From Actinoallomurus sp963736325 (GTDB taxonomy: Bacteria > Actinomycetota > Actinomycetes > Streptosporangiales > Streptosporangiaceae), in the NCBI GenBank assembly GCA_963736325.1, contig CAVTOG010000010.1, forward strand, positions 434,001 to 498,000: DNA of 64,000 bases. Direction: 5' to 3'. The notes beneath the pieces are model-generated. The model ran no database searches and had not been told where the DNA came from. It was given only the letters and a program-made list of their open reading frames with translations. Below are positions 39,890-48,800 of this stretch, one piece after another (within the stretch, counting starts at the first letter, position 1; every line of letters starts with the position of its first letter). A program made the translations under genes and the position numbers.

Positions 39890-40525
39890 ATGCGACTTCG
39901 GTCGTTGTCCGTCACGTTCGGCCTGCTCTGTCTCGTCGGCCTCGGCGTCGCCCCCGTCGCCTCCGCCGACACCTCCCCCGAGCAGTGCTCGACCGCCGAC
40001 TACTCCGGCGACGTCCGGCTCGGCCCCGAGGTGCTCGCCCGGCGCGGGCCGGTGGGGCGGGAACTGATCGGCTACCGGCGGTTCGGCGGCCTGACCTCCC
40101 AGAGCTTCCTCTCCCGCTACTGGGACCCCTCGGCGAGCGGCTGGCACTATCCCCCCGCCGACGGTTTCGTGGTCGGGATCGGCGGGCGGCCCGTCGAGTG
40201 GATCTCCTCGCTCCCCGCCGGCCTGCGGGTCGACCGGTTCGGCAGCGAGTACGGCGCGTTCCTCGCGCCCAGCGGCACCCCGTACGCGTGGCGGTCGCTT
40301 CCGCCACAGAGCCTGCACGTGTACGACGCCGCGTACGCCTGCAACTACCACGACTACCAGGTCGTCAGGGCGTTCCCGGCGCTGACCGGCCCGATCGCCG
40401 CGGCGTTCGCGCAGCCGGGCGGCGGCCTGCAGTACCAGCTGAAGGGCTCGCTGATCCCCGGCGCCCCGGCGCAGCTCAACGTGCTCTGGCTCGTGGACCA
40501 CGGATACCTCCGCCGGCTGAACTGA
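39890..40525 (+). CDS. secreted TNT-domain protein (NAD glycohydrolase-like)
   Basis: 211 aa with a clear Sec signal peptide (MRLRSLSVTFGLLCLVGLGV...ASA, cleavage about residue 26). The mature part matches the tuberculosis-necrotizing-toxin domain: LRVDRFGSEYGAFLAPSGTPYAWRSLPP, then YHDYQVVRAFPALTGPIAAAFAQPGGGLQYQL. TNT domains hydrolyse NAD+. Here the domain is exported alone, without the large channel or toxin-delivery regions. No recognised immunity factor is adjacent. The ATG at 39890 fits the signal peptide. A hairpin terminator follows. Confidence 0.88.
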   Translation: MRLRSLSVTFGLLCLVGLGVAPVASADTSPEQCSTADYSGDVRLGPEVLARRGPVGRELIGYRRFGGLTSQSFLSRYWDPSASGWHYPPADGFVVGIGGRPVEWISSLPAGLRVDRFGSEYGAFLAPSGTPYAWRSLPPQSLHVYDAAYACNYHDYQVVRAFPALTGPIAAAFAQPGGGLQYQLKGSLIPGAPAQLNVLWLVDHGYLRRLN

Positions 40526-40534
40526 GCCCGCGCG

Positions 40535-40565
40535 CCCGGGCCGGGCGTGAAATGTCCGGCCCGGG
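40535..40565 (+). terminator. hairpin terminator after TNT gene
   Basis: CCCGGGCCGG and CCGGCCCGGG form a perfect 10-bp stem with an 11-nt loop, starting 10 bp after the stop codon. Confidence 0.65.
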
Positions 40566-40581
40566 TGGCATGCTGCGCTCC

Positions 40582-41118
40582 ATGAATCGGCAGGAGTTCT
40601 GGACGCTCGTCGAAGAGGCGCGTACGCGCGCGGCCGGCGACGACACGGTGGCGGCCCGCGCGGCGGCGATCATGGCCACGTGGCCGCGCGAGCGCATCGT
40701 GGAGGCGGCACAGCCGCTGTGGGACCTGATGGCCGACTCCTACCGGGGCGACCTCTGGGGCGCCGCCTACCTGATCAACGGGGGCGCGTCCGACGACGGC
40801 TTCGACTACTTCCGCGGCTGGCTGATCTCCCAGGGGCGCGAGGTGTTCGAGCACGCCGTCGCCGACCCCGACTCCCTGGCCGGGCTGCCCGCCGTCCAGG
40901 CCGCGGCGGCCGAGATGGAAGAGCTGGAGAACGAGGACGTCCTGGCCATCACGTGGAACGCCCACATCGAGGCGACCGGCGAGGAGCTCCCGGGCGGCGC
41001 CTTCACGATCCGCTACCCGAAGATCGTCTTCGGCTGGGACTTCGACGACAACGACGCGACCCGCGCCAATCTCCCCTGCCTCGCCGGCCTCTACCTCGAC
41101 CCGGTCACCGCTCGCTGA
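40582..41118 (+). CDS. DUF4240 protein
   Basis: 178 aa matching the actinobacterial DUF4240 family: MNRQEFWTLVEEARTRA at the N-terminus, SYRGDLWGAAYLINGGASDDGFDYFRGWLISQGREVFEHAVADPDSLA in the middle and an acidic C-terminus. It is cytoplasmic and of unknown function; homologues often accompany toxin or WGR/ankyrin proteins. It lies 56 bp after the TNT gene on the same strand but beyond its terminator, so an immunity role is only a guess. Its last 14 bp overlap the acyltransferase pseudogene. Confidence 0.85.
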   Translation: MNRQEFWTLVEEARTRAAGDDTVAARAAAIMATWPRERIVEAAQPLWDLMADSYRGDLWGAAYLINGGASDDGFDYFRGWLISQGREVFEHAVADPDSLAGLPAVQAAAAEMEELENEDVLAITWNAHIEATGEELPGGAFTIRYPKIVFGWDFDDNDATRANLPCLAGLYLDPVTAR

Positions 41119-41850
41119 AGAGCCAGTCCAGCCGGGGCTCCACGGCCCAGCGGAACGCCACGCGCACCGGGGCGGTCATCAGCACGACGGCGACCACGAC
41201 GCACCCGGCGGTGACCGCCACCACCTCCCACCCGGAGATCCGGTAGTACCAGCCCTGGTAGGACAGGAACAGCGTGACGAAGCCGTGGAGCAGGTAGGCG
41301 TACATGGAGGCGGCGCCGAGCCGCGTGAACCAGCCACCTGGACCGCGTCCAGCATGATCGGCAGGGTGATCAGGCCAGCGAGCAGCCAGATCACCACGGC
41401 CACCGTGATCGGGTAGCGGATCTGCTGCCACAGCGGGACCGACAGCCGCCACGCCAGCAGCGCCGGCAGGAACCAGGTCAGGTACGACGGCTCCAGCGGG
41501 TCCCAGCCCATGTGCTTGCCGGCCAGGAATCCCATGTAGAACGGATACGCGATACTGAAGATCACGTAGGGGACCACGATCGCGCCCACCAGTTTGCGCG
41601 TACGGTCACGCGCCCCGGCGAACCCTCGCGAAAAGTACCCGCACATCACGATGAAGACGGGCAGATGGAACGCGTAGATGAACGACTGGCCCGCCGCCAG
41701 CATCCGTCCTCCGACGGCCGCCCCGCGCAAAGGCTCCCAAGCGTGCCCGATCACCACCAGGGCCATCGCCAGAAATTTGGCATTGTCGAAGTACGGGTCG
41801 CGTGACGTTGTCACGGCCCGCGGGTCGACGGGGACTGCGATGCTTGTCAC
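41105..41850 (-). pseudogene. acyltransferase-3 family pseudogene
   Basis: The GTG at 41850 (GGGAG upstream) opens an acyltransferase-3 membrane protein (DPYFDNAKFLAMALVVIGHAWEPLRG; FHLPVFIVMCGYFSRGF) closely similar to the intact divergent copy at 42112-43326. Homology in this frame stops at about 41345. The C-terminal part (WFTRLGAASMYAYLLHGF ... PVRVAFRWAVEPRLDWLF) resumes in another frame and ends at 41105. Compared with the intact copy about 95 residues are missing at the junction, so the gene carries an internal deletion plus a frameshift. Confidence 0.85.
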
Positions 41851-42111
41851 CTCGGACTCCCAACGAGCTGACAGGGACAGCAAACGTAATGCCCCTGAAT
41901 ACAGCATCAATGCGGGCACAAGGTCACTAGAGTGTCGACATTCGCCGGTGTGGAACGGGATGCGGCCGACCCTGGACACCGCACGGAGTTCGGCGGCTCG
42001 TGTCGGAAGTGGCCTGCAGAAGTCGGTAAGGTCATCGGCGCGAATCAGGTTCTGGGACCGCCAGGACCAACCAGAACCGCCGCGAACCAGCACTAGCCAA
42101 GGTAGATCGTG

Positions 42112-43326
42112 ATGAGCCGAACCCCCCAGCTTCCGGCGATCGAGCCGCCCCAGGGTGTTCCGAACGCCCAGCAGCCCGGAACACCGACCGCGCTCCCGGA
42201 GGCCGTCGCCCCCAAGCCGGCGCCACGCCCCCATCAGCGCGACCCGTTCTTCGACAACGCCAAATTCCTCGCGATCATCCTCGTGGTCGCCGGCCACTCG
42301 ATCGTCGACCTGCGCGGCATCCGTTTCGCGCACGCGGCCTACCTGTTCGTCTACACCTTCCACATGCCGGTCTTCATCGTGATCACCGGCTACTTCTCGC
42401 GGAACTTCACGTTCTCCGGCGGCAAGGCCCGCAAGCTCATCATCAACCTGGGCGTGCCCTACGTCGTCTTCGAGACCGCCTACTCGACGTACCATTGGGC
42501 GGTCGGCCACGCGAGTTTCAAGATCAGCCTGCTCGACCCGTACTACCTGACCTGGTTCCTGATGGCGCTGTTCGCCTGGCGACTGTCGACACCGGTCTGG
42601 CAGCAGATCCGCTGGCCCCTCGCGATCGCCGTCGCGATCAGCCTGCTGTCGGGCATGGACCAGCTGCCCGGCGAGCTGGAGATGAACCGGGTCTTCGGCC
42701 TCGTGCCGTTCTACGTCCTCGGCCTGTTCCTGCGGCCCGAGCACTTCGACCTCCTCAAGAAGCGCTCGTCGCGGGTGATCGGCGCGCTCGTGCTCATCGG
42801 CGGGTTCGCCTTCACCTACCTCTTCGCCGACCGGCACATGGCGACCGAGTGGGTGTACTGGCGCAGCGGCAACCCGACCCTCCACGTGAACAACCTCGTC
42901 GGCACCGGCATGCGTCTCGGCCTGCTGGTCGCCGCGTCGGTCCTCGTGGGCGCGTTCCTCACGCAGGTGCCGAGGAAGCACCGGTGGTTCACGGCGCTCG
43001 GCTCGTCCACGCTGTACGCCTACCTGCTGCACGGCTTCGCCACCAAGCTCGCCGACTACCTCGGCTGGTACGACTACAAGCCGCTGCACAGCGTCATCGG
43101 CGTCATCGGCGTCGCGTGCCTGGGCGCCGTCATGGCGACCGTCCTGTGCACGCCGCCCGTACGGTTCGTCATGCACTGGGCGCTGGAGCCGAGGATGCCG
43201 TGGGCGTTCACCGCGCTCCGCCGCCCGGCGACCAAGTCGTACGCGGGCCGCCGCCGCGCGCTCACGGCGCCGAGCCCGGACCGACGCGTCGACCACGCGG
43301 GCACCGCTCCGGACCCCTCGGCCTGA
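42112..43326 (+). CDS. acyltransferase-3 family membrane protein
   Basis: 404 aa. After a Pro-rich cytoplasmic N-terminus (about 45 residues) come about ten membrane helices. Seen: RDPFFDNAKFLAIILVVAGHS with the catalytic-type histidine of the family (about residue 63), FHMPVFIVITGYFSRNF and YAYLLHGFATKLADYLGWY. Such proteins O-acylate sugars or lipids at the membrane (OafA-like); the substrate is unknown. A GTG at 42109 immediately upstream is an alternative start. It is divergent from a decayed paralog and ends at a strong terminator. Confidence 0.9.
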   Translation: MSRTPQLPAIEPPQGVPNAQQPGTPTALPEAVAPKPAPRPHQRDPFFDNAKFLAIILVVAGHSIVDLRGIRFAHAAYLFVYTFHMPVFIVITGYFSRNFTFSGGKARKLIINLGVPYVVFETAYSTYHWAVGHASFKISLLDPYYLTWFLMALFAWRLSTPVWQQIRWPLAIAVAISLLSGMDQLPGELEMNRVFGLVPFYVLGLFLRPEHFDLLKKRSSRVIGALVLIGGFAFTYLFADRHMATEWVYWRSGNPTLHVNNLVGTGMRLGLLVAASVLVGAFLTQVPRKHRWFTALGSSTLYAYLLHGFATKLADYLGWYDYKPLHSVIGVIGVACLGAVMATVLCTPPVRFVMHWALEPRMPWAFTALRRPATKSYAGRRRALTAPSPDRRVDHAGTAPDPSA

Positions 43327-43340
43327 CATCTCACAGGTGT

Positions 43341-43367
43341 GCCCCGTCGCCTCCGAGGCGACGGGGC
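43341..43367. terminator. bidirectional hairpin terminator
   Basis: GCCCCGTCGCCT and AGGCGACGGGGC form a perfect 12-bp stem around the loop CCG between two convergent genes. Confidence 0.75.
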
Positions 43368-43387
43368 ACGCTGCGTTTCGAGGGCTG

Positions 43388-43651
43388 CTATCTTCGGCCG
43401 TAGAGCGAGGCGGTGAGGACGACGCCGACCGCCGCCAGGCCGACCTGGATGGCGAGTTCGACCCAGTCGACCCCCTTCGTGTCGGCGACACCGGCCTTGG
43501 AGGCGATCGCGGTGCCGACCAGCGCGGCGACGATACCGATGACCAGGGTCAGCCAGATGGGGATCCGCTGACGCCCGGGTACGACAAGGCGTCCGAGTGC
43601 TCCGATGATGAGACCGATGATGATCGCGGTGATGATTCCCGTGACATGCAT
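43388..43651 (-). CDS. GlsB/YeaQ/YmgE stress-response membrane protein
   Basis: 87 aa, three hydrophobic helices, with the family pattern GIITAIIIGLIIGALGRLVVPG and a Gly-rich second helix (LVIGIVAALVGTAIAS). Once called transglycosylase-associated proteins, these are small envelope proteins induced by stress; their mechanism is unknown. It is single-gene and convergent with the acyltransferase gene. Confidence 0.9.
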   Translation of the reverse strand: MHVTGIITAIIIGLIIGALGRLVVPGRQRIPIWLTLVIGIVAALVGTAIASKAGVADTKGVDWVELAIQVGLAAVGVVLTASLYGRR

Positions 43652-43733
43652 ATCGCCGAATCCTTTGTCGTCGGGAGGTGTGCGCCCCGACTGTGCCCTC
43701 GATCACGCCTTCTATTCACGTTCACCACGTTCG

Positions 43734-44201
43734 TCACCGGTCGGCGGGGTGACGGTCGCGTACGACGCCCAGGGTGATGTCGTGTTCGAGGAGCGCCTTC
43801 AGCGCGCTGAGGACGAAGGAGAAGCCGCTCGTGGACTCGGCGGCGTACGCGGCGAGTTCGTCGGCGTCGCCGCTGAGGCCGGTCTCGGTGATCTCGACGT
43901 ACGTGCCGTCGTCCTTCCACGGGGTGAATCTCACCTCGACGGTCGTCGGGCCGTCGCCCCAGTCGAAGACGATGCGGTCGCCGTCCTCGGCCTCCTTCAC
44001 CGTGACGGCGGTGGAGACGCCGTACATCTCCCAGTCCCATCGCAGGGTCGCGCCGGGCGTCATCGCGCCGGTGCTCCTCGTGTACCAGAACCTCGTCGTG
44101 ACGTCCGGGTCGGCGAAGGCGCGGAACACCTCGCCGGGCGGACGGCGGATGAGCATTCCGGTACGTACCGAGGGGGTCTTCGTCAGCCGGAGTTCGGTCA
44201 T
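43734..44201 (-). CDS. SRPBCC/AHSA1-family protein
   Basis: 155 aa START-like helix-grip fold: VRTGMLIRRPPGEVFRAFADPDVTTRFWYTRSTG at the N-terminus, a beta-sheet with VEVRFTPWKDDGTYVEITETGL and a long C-terminal helix (TSGFSFVLSALKALLEH). It would bind a hydrophobic ligand or act as an Aha1-like domain; the ligand is unknown. The start at 44201 has GAGGAAGGA upstream. It is divergent from a second SRPBCC gene that is coupled to an ArsR regulator. Confidence 0.88.
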   Translation of the reverse strand: MTELRLTKTPSVRTGMLIRRPPGEVFRAFADPDVTTRFWYTRSTGAMTPGATLRWDWEMYGVSTAVTVKEAEDGDRIVFDWGDGPTTVEVRFTPWKDDGTYVEITETGLSGDADELAAYAAESTSGFSFVLSALKALLEHDITLGVVRDRHPADR

Positions 44202-44333
44202 GCGCGCGCATCCTTCCTCGATCGGCATCGCGGGAGGTCATCGCCGATCTGCAACCGAAAGGTAGCATGTTAGGGTGGAGCGCCGCGATCGTCCTCTGCG
44301 ACGATGCGGGCAGGACACGGACGAGGGGGACCC

Positions 44334-44780
44334 TTGCCTGATCACATCGAGCAGGAGGTCGTCATCGCGGCGCCGCCCGAGCGGGTGTGGGCGGTACTGA
44401 CCGAGGGCGAGCACGTCGGCGTCTGGTTCGGCGGCGGCACACCCGCCGAGATCGACCTGCGGCCCGGCGGAGTCATGCATCTCGACCACGGCGAGCACGG
44501 CACCTTCCCGTGCACGATCGAGGCCGTCGACCCGCCGCGCTACTTCGCGTACTGGTGGGCGCACCCGTTCCCCGGCGAGCGCGCACATCCGGGGAACGCC
44601 ACGCTCGTGGAGTTCACGCTGACCGAGGAGGACGGCGGCACACGGCTGCGCGTCGTCGAGAGCGGCTTCGCACACCTGCCCGTCTCCGAGGAGGCCCGGC
44701 GCATCGCGCGCGAACGCAACCACGCGGGCTGGGGCGGGGTCATCACGGAGCTCCGCGACCACGCCGAGCGGCACGCGTGA
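44334..44780 (+). CDS. SRPBCC-family protein
   Basis: 148 aa START-like fold (IEQEVVIAAPPERVWAVLTEGEHVGVWFGGG; FAYWWAHPF; LVEFTLTEEDGGTRLRVVESGF; WGGVITELRDHAE). The TTG at 44334 was chosen because GAGGGGG lies 6 bases upstream; an ATG at 44304 has no such signal. Its stop overlaps the start of the ArsR regulator (TGATG), a common actinobacterial pair in which the regulator controls the SRPBCC genes. Confidence 0.88.
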   Translation: MPDHIEQEVVIAAPPERVWAVLTEGEHVGVWFGGGTPAEIDLRPGGVMHLDHGEHGTFPCTIEAVDPPRYFAYWWAHPFPGERAHPGNATLVEFTLTEEDGGTRLRVVESGFAHLPVSEEARRIARERNHAGWGGVITELRDHAERHA

Positions 44781-45127
44781 TGAGCACGGAAACCGTCGGC
44801 GAGATCCTGGGAGCGCTCGCCGACCCGACACGGCGGCGGATCCTCGATCTGCTGTACACCGGCGAGGGCGCGACCGCCACGACGCTGGCGGCGGACCTTC
44901 CGGTGAGCCGGCAGGCCGTGGTCAAGCACCTGGCGGTCCTGGACCACGCCGGTCTGGTCACCGGCCGCCGGCAGGGCCGCGAGGTGCGCTACCTGGTGCG
45001 ACCGCAGGCGCTGGACGAGACGGCGGCGTGGATGACCCATCTCGCCGACCAGTGGTCGGGGCGGCTGAACGCGATCAAACGCCTCGCCGAGGCCGCGGAC
45101 GCCCCGCCGCCGCCATCCGTGCCGTGA
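44780..45127 (+). CDS. ArsR-family transcriptional regulator
   Basis: 115 aa winged-helix repressor: LGALADPTRRRILDLLYTGEGATATTLAADLPVSRQAVVKHLAVLDHAGLVTGRRQGREVRYLV. The recognition helix is SRQAVVKHLAVL (about residues 40-52). No metal-binding cysteines are present, so it probably senses another signal. It is co-translated with the SRPBCC gene and likely regulates that gene and the divergent one from the 130-bp region between them. Confidence 0.93.
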   Translation: MSTETVGEILGALADPTRRRILDLLYTGEGATATTLAADLPVSRQAVVKHLAVLDHAGLVTGRRQGREVRYLVRPQALDETAAWMTHLADQWSGRLNAIKRLAEAADAPPPPSVP

Positions 45128-45288
45128 CCTCGCCATTTATGGTTATAAAACACTACTTCTGATGCAAAAGTGACTTTGGTTTGTATTGTCCGGCTCGCGG
45201 GTAATGCAACGTCAGTGCCAAACGGGGCCATTGGACCGTCATGTAACTCACGAAGCCGGCCGATGGGTGATTTGGCATCGGAGGCTGC
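45128..45288. other. AT-richer leader region
   Basis: 161 bp of unusually low GC for this window (for example TTTATGGTTATAAAAC), probably promoter DNA for the genes to the right. No terminator for the ArsR operon is obvious. Confidence 0.4.
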
Positions 45289-45477
45289 ATGACCATCACC
45301 GTCGATGGCGAGATCAAGGCTGCCCTGATCTCCGATGTTCCCTTTCGCGGCCTCGCCGTCGCGACGACGATGCGCCGCTTAGCACTTCGCGGCCGGAGTC
45401 CTGAACTCCTGCCGCCCGGCATCTCCCCCACCCCTCCACCATGGGTCATCGCACGCCAGGTGCGGTGCCCCCCGTGA
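45289..45477 (+). CDS. possible small protein
   Basis: 62 aa starting 4 bases after GGAGG (MTITVDGEIKAALISDVPFRG, basic middle, Pro-rich end PPGISPTPPPW). No family was recognised and there is no membrane segment or signal peptide. The good ribosome-binding site and the AT-richer promoter-like DNA in front argue for a real gene. The Pro-rich tail could equally be chance. Confidence 0.3.
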   Translation: MTITVDGEIKAALISDVPFRGLAVATTMRRLALRGRSPELLPPGISPTPPPWVIARQVRCPP

Positions 45478-45637
45478 GGGTTCCCCTCCCGCGGGCGCAC
45501 CGCGCCCGTCGTACCGGCTCCCGCCGTTCCCCGGCTCTCTGGCGTACACCCGCTCCCCCGGCGGGCGATGACGCATGCCCTCACAGACTCGTGTCCGGGC
45601 GACCGTCCTCGCCGGGCCGCATCGGAAGGACCCCGGA

Positions 45638-45814
45638 ATGACCGACGGCCCGATCCTCCCGGGCGGGATCCCGACGAACGCCCCACACCACGACGGCACG
45701 CGGCCCGCGTTCATGTCGCGGCCCGCGTTCGCGGCGCAGCCCACGTTCGTGTCGCGGTCCGCATTCTCACCGCTGCCCGTACCCGCCCCGGCGGCGTCGC
45801 GGTGGAACAGATGA
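45638..45814 (+). CDS. short ORF coupled to NRPS-like gene
   Basis: 58 aa. GGAAGGA lies 7 bases before its ATG and its stop overlaps an ATG in the NRPS-like frame (ATGA at 45811-45814). The sequence has a repeated (R/Q)PAF/TF-type motif and ends ASRWNR, which recalls the residues just before motif A1 of adenylation domains. It may be a shifted remnant of that region rather than an independent protein. Confidence 0.35.
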   Translation: MTDGPILPGGIPTNAPHHDGTRPAFMSRPAFAAQPTFVSRSAFSPLPVPAPAASRWNR

Positions 45815-48800
45815 CGTACCGGGAGCGCGTGCCCCTCCTCGCGGACCGGCTGCGACAGGGTCTCGGCCCGGGTCCCTTGGTCGAGACCTGTGCGCCGTCG
45901 GGCTTCGTCGTCTCACTGCCGGGCGTGCCGCTGGACCCGGTGTATCCGGCGGAGCTACCCGGCCACATGCCGCACGCCTCCGGCGCCGCGCTGCTCCTCA
46001 CCGGTGTAGACCCGCGGCCGGCGATGCCACGCGCCACCGCGGACTCGTGTCCGGGCGTCGGCGAGCCACCTCCGGCGACCGGCCACCTGATCGACGCCGA
46101 CGTCTTAGCCTCGTGCCGGCATCCCGTGAACGCGTGCGTCACCTCCGGACCGCCCAAGGGCGTCACGGACACGTCCGTCACGAACCTGACGGTGGCCGTG
46201 CGGGAACGGCCCGGCATCGGGCCGGGCCGCACTCTGGTGCCGGTACCGACCGTCTCGTTCGACGTCGCGGTCGTCCAGCCGTTCGTGCGCCTCGTCGGCG
46301 GCTGGGTCGTCATCGCGGACCGCGAGGTCACGACCGCCGCGTTCCTGCCGGTCCCGCTCCCGGAGTCCTGCGGAGCGAACGTCCTGCGCGCGACCTGGCA
46401 CATGCCGCGGCTCTGCGGCTGGTCGCCGACGCCCACTCTCATCACCATGTACGGCGAGCGGCTCTCGCCCGACCGGCCCTGGGACACGTACGGGCCGACG
46501 ACGGCGACGCGGCGAGGCGGCACCCCGCGGCCCGTCACCGCGACCACGGCCTACCTGCTCGACGAGGACGGCCGCCTAGTGCCGGTCGAACTGTTCATCG
46601 GCGGCACCGACCCGGCGCGCGCTTACCTCCGCCTGCCCGCCGAGCGCCTCGTCCCCGCCCCGTTCTCCGGTGACCTCACGCGCAGACACCCGTACGGCAC
46701 CGTGGAGATCGGCTGCCACCGGATCGAGCCGGGCAGGACGGCCCTGCCGGATGTACGCCTCGCGGTCGCGCACCCGGTGCCCGCCGCGCCGGACACACTG
46801 CGCCCGGTGCTGTACGCGGTGGCCGAGGAGGAAAGTTCGCTCCTGCCGACCGAGACGCGAGTGGCCCTGGCAGCGCGGCTGTCGGAGCACATGGCCGCCT
46901 ACGAGCCTCCCCTGACCTCGAACCGCGAGGCACCGCCCGCATCCATCAGGGCCGCCGATCCCACGCCACGTACGGCACCGTCCGCACCCACCACGGCCAC
47001 CGGCCCCACGCCGCGTACACCGGCCGAACGGCGCGTCGCGGCGGTTCTCGTCGAGGGGCGGGGCCACGAACGTGCCGGGGCGCATGACGACTTCTCGTGG
47101 TCCGGTGGCCGCTCGGCGCCGGGCGTCCGCACCGCGTCGCGGCCGCGCGCGGTCTCCGGCGTGGACGTGCCGGCGCGCCTGTCCTTCGAGGTGGCGAAGG
47201 TGGAGCGGGTCGCGCGGTTCGCCGATGACGTCTCCGTGCCGGGGATCGGGGCGGTGGCGCATGTGACGCCGGCCTCCTCCGGGCAGCGGCGGCTGTGGTC
47301 CCTCGATCGGTCGCGGCCGTGGTATCTCGTCCCGATCTCGCTGCGGCTTCGCGGCGAACTCGACGTCGACGCGCTCGTGCACGCCCTGCGCGGCCTGACG
47401 ACGCGGCACGAGGTGCTGCGGACCCGGTACGCGGCGGTCGGCGGCGAGCTCATGCAGCTCGTCGACCCGCCCCAGCCCGTACGGCTGGAGCGGGAGGACC
47501 TGCGCGGCCTGTCCGCGGGTGAGCGCGAACGGCGTCTCGCGGTGTTCGTGACGCGGGCGTCGAGCCGGCCGTTCCGGCTCGGCGAGGAGATCCCGTTCCG
47601 TGCCCATCTGGCGAAGCTGGGCGAGGACGACCATGCCCTCGTGGTACTGATCCACCGCATCGCGTGCGACGACTGGTCCATGGACGTGATCGCCCGGGAG
47701 CTGCGCGAGCTGTACCGTGCCGAGATCGCGGGCGGATGCCCGGCGCTGGAGCGGCGGCCGGTGCAGTTCGCCGACTTCGCCGCGTGGCAGCGGACCTGGC
47801 TCGACGGGGACGACGCGGCGACCCAGCTCGCCTACTGGCGGGAACGTCTCGACGGCCTCACCCCGACGGAACTGCCGTGCGACCGGCCGCGCCCCGCCCG
47901 GCGCGACGCCACTGACGGTTCCGCCGTACCGAACGATCGACCTCAGCCCGCCTGGCGCGACACCACCAACGACTCCGCCCTACCGGACGACCGACCATCC
48001 CCCGCACGGCCCGGCACCACCGCCGGCTCCGTCGGGTTCTCCGTGCCGGCGTCGCTCGCGCGTGCCGTCCTCGACCTCGGCCGTGACGAGCGGGCGACGC
48101 CGTTCATGACGATGCTCGCGGTGTTCTGCCTGCTGCTGGCCGGGCGTACGGGCCGCGACGACGTCGCGGTCGGCACGACGGTGGCGGCGCGCACCCGGCC
48201 TGAGCTGGAGAACCTCGTCGGGTGCTTCGTCAACAGCGTGGTGCTGCGGGCCGACCTGTCCGGCTGTTCGTGCTTCGCCGACCTCCTGGCGCAGACGCGG
48301 GACACCACGCTCGGCGCGCTCGCCAACCAGGACCTGCCGATCGAGCGGCTCGCCGCCGAGCTGAGCGTCGCGCCGGATCCGCTGTTCCAGGTCGGGTTCG
48401 AGCTGGAGGGGTCGGCCGGCCCGTCCTTCGCGCTCCATGGCGTCGAGGCCGAGCCGATCCCGCTCGGGCGGCGGCCGGCCGAGCTCGACCTGACCCTGCA
48501 CCTGGCCGAACGGGACGATGGCTCCTACGTCGGCGACATCGAGTACGCCACGGCCCGGTTCGACCGGCGGACGGTCGAGGACATGGCCGGGGAGTTCGTG
48601 GAGCTGCTCGTACGCGTGGCCGCGTCACCGCAGACGCCGCCACGCCTGCTCGCCACCGCCACCGCCACCGCCACCGGCACCGGCACCGGCCGTACCGGAG
48701 AACCCGCGGGCGCCTCCGGTGCCCCGGTGATCGACCAACTCGTCGCGAGCGAGGAGTACACCGCGCCGCGCACGGCCGCCGAGAAGATCATCGCTGGGAT

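Noticed and set aside
48651..48691. CCACCG-type microsatellite in the NRPS-like gene
   Set aside because: Encodes a short Ala/Thr/Gly linker before a carrier domain; such linkers are common and show no special function.
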